Source: an uncultured Catenibacillus sp.
GTDB taxonomy: Bacteria; Bacillota; Clostridia; Lachnospirales; Lachnospiraceae
Assembly: GCA_934339005.1 (NCBI GenBank)
Contig: CAKRHR010000051.1
Coordinates: 1 to 19,188 of the forward strand
Direction of reading: 5' to 3'
DNA length: 19,188 nucleotides
The position numbers and the translations under genes are program-made. The number at the start of each line of letters is the position of its first letter. Position 1 is the stretch's first letter. Positions 12,665-19,188 of the stretch are shown here, in pieces. The notes beneath the pieces are model-generated. The model was given only the letters and a program-made list of their open reading frames with translations, ran no database searches and was not told the origin of the DNA.

Positions 12665-14782
12665 TCATGACTGAATACGCTTGAATTTTTTTTCTAAATC
12701 ATATTGTGTCATTGAAATAATCGTTGGCCTGCCATGAGGGCATGTATATGGATTCTGCGCTTCTAAAAGCTGGTCAATCAATGCATCTGCCTCTTTAAAT
12801 GAAAGTATCTGATTTCCCTTTACCGCCGCCTTACATGCGGCCGTAGCCATCTTATCAATGATGATTTCCTCTTTGTCTGTATTTGAGTCCGCACTTAAAC
12901 AGTCAATCATTGTCATCAGCAATTCTTTCTCACCAAAGCCATATAAATCCATTGGAACAGACCGCAGTGCATATTCATTGCCGCCAAAAGGTTCAACTTC
13001 AAAGCCCATCTTTAAAAATTCTTCTTTGTACGTCTTTAAAATCTGTTCTTCCCTCAATGAAAGCGATAATATCAGCGGTGGATTTAAATACTGGGCAGAA
13101 TTTTGTTTTTCCCTGTAGGCTTTAACCAGTTTTTCATATAACACTTTTTCATGTGCCGCATGCTGGTCAATAATAAACAGCTTGTTATCATATTCCACAA
13201 TCCAGTATGTTTCAAACACCTGTCCTACAAGTTTATGTCTGATTCTTGCAGACTTTGACAGCAGTTCATCATTAAATAATACCATCTGTTCAGGCTTTGA
13301 CTTCTCTGACTTTAACTGTTCACCCTTTGGTTCTTTTGTCACCGTCTGGTTAATAACATTCATGTCTGACGATTGTTGTTCCATCGCCTGCTTACCGACG
13401 TTCTTATCTGATACTCGTTTTTCAGAAAGACTGTCCTGCTTTACGGCAGTTTTATAAACAGGTGTTGATTCCTGTATATATGTATTTTTCTGGACATATG
13501 CTTTTTTCTGGGCGCCTGCACCTTCGTAATCAACTGCCCTTTCATGTTTCTCCGATACATTTAATGTGTCTGTATTTGTTGCAGAACCACTTTGTGTTAT
13601 CTGAGGGCTTTGCACTGTATGAAGGCTTTGCTGCTTTGCCTGATACGCCTGCTGTTCTTTTAAGCGTCTTTGAACTTCAAAAGGTTCCGGCGGTGCAGAC
13701 TGGGTTTTTGCCTGTTGTTTTTCTTCAAGTTCTTTTTCCTTACGCATCTGACGTTCCTCACGCTCGCTTGAAAAATCCACTTCAGGAATCAAACTTTTAC
13801 CCTCTAAAGCATCTCTGACGGCATGATAAACAATGTGATACATTTCCTCGTTATTATTAAAACGGATTTCCATCTTCGTAGGATGCACATTGACATCAAT
13901 CAGTGAATGGTCTATTTCAAAATGCAGTGCCGTCATCGGAAACTTATGCACCATAATAAAAGTCTTGTAAGCTTCTTCAATTGCTTTTGTAATCACGCCA
14001 CTTTTAATATAACGTCCATTGATAAAATAATTTTCATAAGCCCTGTTGCCTCGGCTGATGATTGGTTTGCCAATAAATCCGGAAACGGACACTTTATCTG
14101 TCTTTTCCTGCACCGGCAGCAGGTTAGCCGCAATATCTCTGCCAAAAACCGTATAAATAATATCCTTCAAATGCATATTCCCCATGGTATGCAGTTTTGT
14201 CTGATTATTGCTAATAAATTTGAAAGATATCTCCGGATGGGATAATGCCAGCCTCTGCACAAGGTCGTTGATATAACCTGCCTCTGTCATCGCAGACTTT
14301 AAGAATTTTCTTCTGGCAGGTGTATTATAAAACAAATGCCTGATAATAAATGTCGTTCCTGAAGGGCAACCGATATCCTGGCTCATTTTTTCCTTGCCGC
14401 CGTCGATCAGATAGCGTACGCCCATTAATGCATCCTGTGTTTTTGTAATCAGTTCAATCTGTGACACAGATGCAATACTCGATAAAGCCTCACCACGGAA
14501 ACCTAAGGATGACACAATAAGCAAATCTTCAACGGACTTAATCTTACTTGTAGAATGTCTCAAAAAGGCCACAGGAATATCCGCTTTATCAATCCCTGTA
14601 CCGTTATCTGTAATTCGAATCAGGCTCGTACCGCCATCTTTTATTTCAATTGTAATTGCCGTTGCCTTCGCATCAATCGCATTTTCAACAAGTTCCTTTA
14701 CGACAGAGGCTGGACGTTCTACAACCTCACCTGCCGCAATCTGGTTAATCGTGTTTGCGTCAAGTATATTTATCTGTGCCAA
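12665..14782 (-). CDS. mutL: DNA mismatch repair protein MutL, endonuclease type
   Basis: A 705-residue MutL. The N-terminal GHKL ATPase has E30 in KELVENAIDA, DNGTGI (59-64) and LGFRGEALSS (94-102). A long Gln/Lys-rich, poorly conserved linker spans about 345-510. The C-terminal domain carries the metal-binding endonuclease motif DQHAAHEKVLYE (from 539) plus ACKAAVK (about 649) and CPHGRP (681-686). It therefore belongs to the nicking MutL class of bacteria that lack MutH. The start is TTG at 14782, only 4 bases after the mutS stop, and the mutS TGA is part of its ribosome site (AGGTGA), so translation is coupled. The same linker's exact borders are estimates. Confidence 0.97.
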   Translation of the reverse strand: MAQINILDANTINQIAAGEVVERPASVVKELVENAIDAKATAITIEIKDGGTSLIRITDNGTGIDKADIPVAFLRHSTSKIKSVEDLLIVSSLGFRGEALSSIASVSQIELITKTQDALMGVRYLIDGGKEKMSQDIGCPSGTTFIIRHLFYNTPARRKFLKSAMTEAGYINDLVQRLALSHPEISFKFISNNQTKLHTMGNMHLKDIIYTVFGRDIAANLLPVQEKTDKVSVSGFIGKPIISRGNRAYENYFINGRYIKSGVITKAIEEAYKTFIMVHKFPMTALHFEIDHSLIDVNVHPTKMEIRFNNNEEMYHIVYHAVRDALEGKSLIPEVDFSSEREERQMRKEKELEEKQQAKTQSAPPEPFEVQRRLKEQQAYQAKQQSLHTVQSPQITQSGSATNTDTLNVSEKHERAVDYEGAGAQKKAYVQKNTYIQESTPVYKTAVKQDSLSEKRVSDKNVGKQAMEQQSSDMNVINQTVTKEPKGEQLKSEKSKPEQMVLFNDELLSKSARIRHKLVGQVFETYWIVEYDNKLFIIDQHAAHEKVLYEKLVKAYREKQNSAQYLNPPLILSLSLREEQILKTYKEEFLKMGFEVEPFGGNEYALRSVPMDLYGFGEKELLMTMIDCLSADSNTDKEEIIIDKMATAACKAAVKGNQILSFKEADALIDQLLEAQNPYTCPHGRPTIISMTQYDLEKKFKRIQS

Positions 14783-14786
14783 ATTC

Positions 14787-17417
14787 TCACCTATTCTTTC
14801 TTAACTCAGTCTGTAACTGATACAGTAAATTCATCGCATCCATCGGTGTCATTGCTGTCACATCAGCTTCATCCAGTTTCTGTGCCAGCATTCTTAATAC
14901 CTGCAGTTCTTTATTATCTCTGGTATCTGTGGATGCCGCGTTATCCAGTTTTTCTTTCAAATCCACAGTTTCGATATTCTTTGCCCTGTATGAAATATCT
15001 GCGTTACTTAACAGTTCAACAAGCTCTTTGGATCTCTGAATCACAAGGTCAGGCACACCTGCCAGCTTCGCCACCTGAATACCATAACTCTTATCTGCAC
15101 CACCTTTAACAATCTTTCTTAAGAAAATAACGTCATCGCCTTTTTCGGCAACCGCGATACAGTAATTATTGACACTGTCAAGCTTGCCTTCAAGCTCTGT
15201 CAGTTCATGGTAATGTGTTGCAAAAAGTGTTTTCGCGCCAAGCAATTGTGGATTGCTGATATACTCAACAACCGCCCAGGCAATACTTAAGCCATCAAAT
15301 GTACTTGTACCACGGCCAATCTCATCAAGAATAAGCAGACTGTTCTTTGTGGCATTGCGTAAAATATTGGCGACCTCCGTCATCTCAACCATAAATGTAC
15401 TCTGACCACTTGCAAGATCATCCGAAGCACCAACTCTGGTAAAAATACGGTCCACAATACCAATATTGGCACTGTCTGCTGGTACAAAGCTACCAATCTG
15501 CGCCATCAGTACAATTAAAGCTGTCTGACGCATATATGTAGATTTACCTGCCATGTTCGGCCCGGTAATAATTGCCATACGATTACTGTCATTATCCAGA
15601 TAAGTATCATTGGCAATAAACATATCATTCGAGGATACTTTTTCAACAACCGGATGACGTCCGCCTTTAATATCAATAATGCCCTCTGTATTCATCTGTG
15701 GGCGCACATAATTGTTTGCTGAAGCCACATGAGATAATGATGCCAGCACATCAACGGCTGCCAGTGCTTTTGCTGTCTGCTGAATACGCATAACTTCTGC
15801 AGCAATCTGATCCCTGATTGAAGAAAATAAATCATATTCTAAGGAGAATAATTTTTCCTCTGCCCCAAGAATCATATCCTCTAATTCTTTAAGTTCAGGC
15901 GTAATATAACGTTCTGCATTGGCAAGCGTCTGCTTTCTTGTCCATTCCTCCGGTACAAGTTCTTTGTAAGAGTTTGTAACTTCGAGGTAATAACCAAATA
16001 CCTTGTTATATTTTATCTTAAGGTTTTTAATACCTGTTTTTTCTTTTTCTTTAATCTCAAGTTCAGAAAGCCACTGTTTGCCTTCTGTCTTTGCACGACG
16101 ATATTTGTCAATTGCTTCATTAAAGCCATCTTTGATAATACCTCCATCTTTTAATGCAATCGGTGGATCATCATTAATTGCTTCATCAATCAGTTTATAA
16201 ATATCCTGAAGTTCATCCATCTGCGCATAAGTTGACTTTAATGCTTCAGATCCAAAGGATTTAAGAATATACCGAATTGGTGGAATCATTGACAACGAAC
16301 TCTTAAATGCAATCAAATCTCTCGGATTAGCAGACTTATAGCTGATCTTACTGATTAAACGTTCAAGGTCATAAATTGGATTTAAGTATTCCCTGATTTC
16401 TTCTCTGTCAATCATATGCTCGCCCAGCTCTTCAACGGCATCCAGTCTTTCTTCAATCTGGCGTTTTTCAATAAATGGCTGTTCGATATATGTTCTTAAC
16501 AGACGGGCACCCATCGCTGTTTTTGTCTTATCCAGCACCCAGAGCGATGAACCTTTTTTTTGTTTTTCACGCAGTGTTTCCAACAACTCCAAATTACGTC
16601 TGGTTGAGCTGTCAATAACCATAAATTTGCCTGACACATAAGGTGTTAATCTTGTCAACTGATCCAGTGAATTTTTCTGTGTTTCATAAAGGAACTGCAG
16701 TAATGCACCTGCCGCCACGATACCAACCGGATAATCCTTAATTCCAAGCCCTTCAAGTACGGATACCCCAAAATGGTCTTTTAACTTCGTCATACACTGC
16801 TGTTCATCTGTATACCAGTCTTCAAGCACTGATGCTGTAATATGCAGACGGTCACACAAATCTTCAATCTGTGTACCACTTATCAGAAAATATTCATTAT
16901 AAATCAACTCTGCAGGTGAATATCTCTGAATCTCATCTCTGACCTGCTTGCTGTCATCAACCTCTGTCAGATAATAATCCCCAGTTGTTACATCAACTGT
17001 TGAAATACCAAATTTGCCATTGTCATAGACAATACACATCAGGTAGTTATTCTTTGTTTCATCAAGCGCCTGCATATTCGTCGTTGTTCCAGGTGTCACG
17101 ATACGGATAACTTCACGCTTTACAATCCCTTTTGTAAGCTTCGGATCCTCCACCTGCTCACAAATAGCTACACGATATCCTTTGGATATCAGTTTATTCA
17201 AATAACCTTCAACTGCATGATAAGGTACACCACACATCGGTGCACGTTCCTCCTGGCCACAGTCTTTTCCGGTTAATGTAATCTCCAGTTCCTTTGACGC
17301 TGTCAGGGCATCATCAAAAAACATCTCATAAAAATCACCAAGTCTGTAGAACAAAATACAATCCTGATACTGAGATTTGATTTCCATATATTGTTTCATC
17401 ATTGGTGTATATGCCAT
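14787..17417 (-). CDS. mutS: DNA mismatch recognition protein MutS
   Basis: An 876-residue MutS1. The mismatch-reading motif is F29-Y30-E31 in GDFYEMFF. The core and clamp domains follow, and the ATPase has Walker A GPNMAGKS (619-626), Walker B ILDE (D698, E699), and the ATHYHEL segment. The C-terminal helix-turn-helix dimer region runs to the end (DAMNLLYQLQ). MutS scans new DNA and recruits MutL. Length is standard. The ATG has GGGGA about 9 bases upstream. It is the first gene after the rny terminator and therefore probably the first of mutS-mutL-miaA-ynbB. Confidence 0.98.
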   Translation of the reverse strand: MAYTPMMKQYMEIKSQYQDCILFYRLGDFYEMFFDDALTASKELEITLTGKDCGQEERAPMCGVPYHAVEGYLNKLISKGYRVAICEQVEDPKLTKGIVKREVIRIVTPGTTTNMQALDETKNNYLMCIVYDNGKFGISTVDVTTGDYYLTEVDDSKQVRDEIQRYSPAELIYNEYFLISGTQIEDLCDRLHITASVLEDWYTDEQQCMTKLKDHFGVSVLEGLGIKDYPVGIVAAGALLQFLYETQKNSLDQLTRLTPYVSGKFMVIDSSTRRNLELLETLREKQKKGSSLWVLDKTKTAMGARLLRTYIEQPFIEKRQIEERLDAVEELGEHMIDREEIREYLNPIYDLERLISKISYKSANPRDLIAFKSSLSMIPPIRYILKSFGSEALKSTYAQMDELQDIYKLIDEAINDDPPIALKDGGIIKDGFNEAIDKYRRAKTEGKQWLSELEIKEKEKTGIKNLKIKYNKVFGYYLEVTNSYKELVPEEWTRKQTLANAERYITPELKELEDMILGAEEKLFSLEYDLFSSIRDQIAAEVMRIQQTAKALAAVDVLASLSHVASANNYVRPQMNTEGIIDIKGGRHPVVEKVSSNDMFIANDTYLDNDSNRMAIITGPNMAGKSTYMRQTALIVLMAQIGSFVPADSANIGIVDRIFTRVGASDDLASGQSTFMVEMTEVANILRNATKNSLLILDEIGRGTSTFDGLSIAWAVVEYISNPQLLGAKTLFATHYHELTELEGKLDSVNNYCIAVAEKGDDVIFLRKIVKGGADKSYGIQVAKLAGVPDLVIQRSKELVELLSNADISYRAKNIETVDLKEKLDNAASTDTRDNKELQVLRMLAQKLDEADVTAMTPMDAMNLLYQLQTELRKNR

Positions 17418-17449
17418 TATTTATTTCCCCATCTTCTCTTTTGTTTATT

Positions 17450-17484
17450 TGCTGTCAGAGTCGATACTTCTGCCTATGACAGCA
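17450..17484 (-). promoter_or_regulatory. Leader hairpin upstream of mutS
   Basis: TGCTGTCA (17450-17457) and TGACAGCA (17477-17484) form a perfect 8-bp stem with a 19-base loop, 33 bases before the mutS ATG. A TATATA-like -10 lies just upstream at about 17490-17497 on the minus strand, with no clear -35. No T run follows, so it is a leader structure or operator rather than a terminator. Confidence 0.4.
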
Positions 17485-17535
17485 CTTGTATATACTATAA
17501 ATTAAATATTTTAAACGCTCACGACTGATATCTTA

Positions 17536-17570
17536 CCATGTTTTCTTCATTCTTTCAAGAAAATCCATGG
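17536..17570. repeat. 12-bp hairpin between rny terminator and mutS promoter
   Basis: CCATGTTTTCTT (17536-17547) pairs with AAGAAAA (17557-17563) and CATGG (17566-17570), with a 2-base bulge and a 9-base loop. It lies just downstream of the rny terminator's T run. It may be a remnant second terminator or a binding site. Confidence 0.4.
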
Positions 17571-17574
17571 AAAC

Positions 17575-17636
17575 AAAAAAGGAGAAAGGCCGTAACATAT
17601 AGATTAAAATAAAATCTAACAATTAAGCCTTTCTCC
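17575..17636 (-). terminator. Rho-independent terminator of rny
   Basis: A perfect 10-bp GC-containing stem (GGAGAAAGGC at 17581-17590 and GCCTTTCTCC at 17627-17636) encloses a 36-base loop that holds a second 5-bp stem (AGATT/AATCT). On the minus strand it is followed directly by TTTTTT (17580-17575). It begins about 44 bases after the rny stop. The plus side also has a T run (GGTTTTT), so it may work both ways. Confidence 0.85.
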
Positions 17637-17679
17637 GGTTTTTCTAATTAACTATTGCCAATTTCGCTTACAGATTATG

Positions 17680-19188
17680 TTATTTTGCATAATCTGTTAC
17701 TCGAGATTCTCTGATGACATTAACTTTAATCTGTCCAGGATATTCCAGTTCAGCTTCAATCTGTTTTGAAATATCACGAGCCATTAATATCATATCCGCA
17801 TCTGTAACCTGTTCAGGTACAACCATAATACGGATTTCTCTACCCGCCTGAATAGCAAAAGATTTATCAACACCTTTGAATTGATTTGCGATATCTTCTA
17901 ATTGTTTTAATCTGTTTGTGTATGTTTCCAGTGTTTCTCTACGAGCACCTGGACGTGCTGCTGAAATAGTATCTGCAGCCTGTACAATACAGGCAATCAG
18001 TGATTCTGGTTCTACATCACCGTGATGTGCTTCGACTGCATTAATCACAATCGCGGATTCTTTGTACTTACGACATAAATCCACACCAATCTGGATATGT
18101 GAGCCTTCCATCTCATGGTCTACAGACTTACCAATATCATGAAGCAGACCTGCACGTTTTGCCAAACGTACATCCACACCAATCTCTGCTGCCAATAAGC
18201 CTGAAAGCTGTGCAACCTCGATTGAATGCTTCAATGCATTCTGTCCATAACTTGTACGATATTTCATCTTACCAAGCAGTCTGACAAGTTCCGGATGAAT
18301 ACCGTGAACGCCAACCTCAAGTGTTGCTGCTTCACCCTCTTCACGGATAATTGTTTCAACTTCTTTCTGCGCCTTTTCAACCATTTCTTCAATTCTTGCT
18401 GGATGAATACGTCCATCAACAATTAATTTTTCCAAAGCTATTCTGGCAACTTCACGACGAATAGGATCAAAGCCTGATAAAATCACAGATTCAGGTGTAT
18501 CATCGATGATAAGATCAATACCTGTTAATGTTTCCAGTGTACGGATATTACGTCCTTCACGACCGATAATACGTCCTTTCATCTCATCATTTGGAAGTGG
18601 AACAACTGAAATCGTTGTTTCTGCAACATGGTCTGCTGCGCACTTCTGAATGGCTGTAACCACATATTCTTTTGCTTTTTTGCCAGCTTCTTCTTTTGCC
18701 CTGTTTTCAAGGTCTTTGACCATTTTGGCAGTTTCGAGTTTTACCTCATCTTCAACAGTTTTTAAAAGATATTCTTTTGCTTGTTCGGAGGTTAATCCAG
18801 AGATTCTTTCGAGTTCCTGTACTCTTTGTTCGTTAAGAGATTCGACCTCAAGTCTGAGTTTGTTCAGTTTGTCTTCTTTTGAAGCAAGCTGACTTTCCTT
18901 CTTTTCAAGTGCATCGGACTTTCTGTCTAATGCTTCTTCTTTTGAAAGGACTCTCTTTTCGTACTTCTGGAGTTCATTTCTGCGCTCTTTGCTTTCACGT
19001 TCAAGCTCATTCTTGTTCTTCAAAGCTTCTTCTTTGACTTCAAGTAATCCTTCACGCTTCTTTGTTTCAGCTGTTTTCATAGCCTCATCAATAATCTCTC
19101 TGGCTTTTTCTTCAGCTGTACCAATCTTTGCTTCCACAACTTTCTTTCTATAAGAAATTGCTACGTTCCAGACAACGAGAGCAGTAAC
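17680..19188 (-). CDS. rny: Ribonuclease Y (5' end outside the window)
   Basis: The open frame runs off the right edge: 502 codons are visible and the family is about 520 residues, so roughly 18 N-terminal residues are missing. The visible start (VTALVVWNVAISYRKKV) is the end of the membrane anchor helix. Then follow a long coiled coil (about 20-175), a KH RNA-binding domain (GRIIGREGRNIRTLE, about 205-220) and an HD phosphohydrolase domain with the metal pair in LLHDIGKS (about H350-D351). RNase Y starts decay of many mRNAs by endonucleolytic cuts at the membrane. An internal GTG at 19137 should not be taken as the start, because the anchor sequence continues upstream in frame. Confidence 0.97.
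   Translation of the reverse strand, partial: VTALVVWNVAISYRKKVVEAKIGTAEEKAREIIDEAMKTAETKKREGLLEVKEEALKNKNELERESKERRNELQKYEKRVLSKEEALDRKSDALEKKESQLASKEDKLNKLRLEVESLNEQRVQELERISGLTSEQAKEYLLKTVEDEVKLETAKMVKDLENRAKEEAGKKAKEYVVTAIQKCAADHVAETTISVVPLPNDEMKGRIIGREGRNIRTLETLTGIDLIIDDTPESVILSGFDPIRREVARIALEKLIVDGRIHPARIEEMVEKAQKEVETIIREEGEAATLEVGVHGIHPELVRLLGKMKYRTSYGQNALKHSIEVAQLSGLLAAEIGVDVRLAKRAGLLHDIGKSVDHEMEGSHIQIGVDLCRKYKESAIVINAVEAHHGDVEPESLIACIVQAADTISAARPGARRETLETYTNRLKQLEDIANQFKGVDKSFAIQAGREIRIMVVPEQVTDADMILMARDISKQIEAELEYPGQIKVNVIRESRVTDYAK

Noticed and set aside
13462..13818. Plus-strand 118-codon frame inside mutL
   Set aside because: It is opposite the biased Gln/Lys-rich linker of MutL, with no ribosome site or family signature.
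14555..15109. Plus-strand 184-codon frame across the mutL/mutS junction
   Set aside because: It lies wholly antisense to two certain genes and reads as composition-driven sequence without domains.
19135..19137. GTG at 19137 as the start of rny
   Set aside because: The frame continues upstream to the window edge and encodes the end of the RNase Y membrane anchor, so the true start is outside the window.

Overview
The window is a stretch of ordinary chromosome from a low-GC Gram-positive bacterium of the class Clostridia, most likely Lachnospiraceae. That placement is inferred from gene order (rny, mutS, mutL, miaA, ynbB; then radC, minD, minE, mgsA; then an HlyD-like gene, yggS, sepF, ylmH, divIVA), strong AGGAGG ribosome binding sites and protein character. 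No genus can be named. Every gene but one (a 71-residue DUF378 membrane protein) lies on the minus strand, so the genes are described right to left, in the direction of transcription. I saw no tRNA, rRNA, CRISPR array, insertion sequence, phage gene or toxin-antitoxin pair.

Right part (19188 to 10173): rny (RNase Y, cut by the window edge) ends at a strong hairpin terminator. It is followed by mutS-mutL-miaA-ynbB: mismatch repair, tRNA A37 prenylation and a PLP-dependent methionine gamma-lyase-like enzyme. mutS and mutL are tightly coupled. MutL keeps the DQHA...E, ACKAAVK and CPHGRP motifs of endonuclease-type MutL.

Middle (10172 to 6254): a 358-base non-coding region with two inverted-repeat structures precedes radC-minD-minE, then mgsA from its own promoter, then a D-Ala-D-Ala carboxypeptidase-like lipoprotein. 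In many Clostridia the rod-shape genes mreBCD and mrdA, plus minC, sit between radC and minD, and rodA sits near minE/mgsA. Here all are absent while their neighbours keep their order, which suggests a lineage that lost the elongation machinery (coccoid or ovoid cells). MgsA carries Glu and Ser where characterised enzymes have catalytic Asp71 and Asp101.

Left part (6253 to 1): a small P-loop protein with a near-consensus promoter and a leader dyad, the lone plus-strand DUF378 gene ending at a bidirectional terminator shared with the P-loop gene, a divergent radical SAM gene (YhcC type), then the division cluster HlyD-like adaptor - yggS - sepF - ylmH - divIVA, ending in hairpins at the left edge. 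ylmG, usual between sepF and ylmH in Bacillus, is missing.

No new defence, mobile or biosynthetic system is visible. The points worth following are the missing rod-shape block, the altered MgsA active site, the transporter-less HlyD-like protein in the division operon, the choice of MinE start and several unexplained dyads around promoters.
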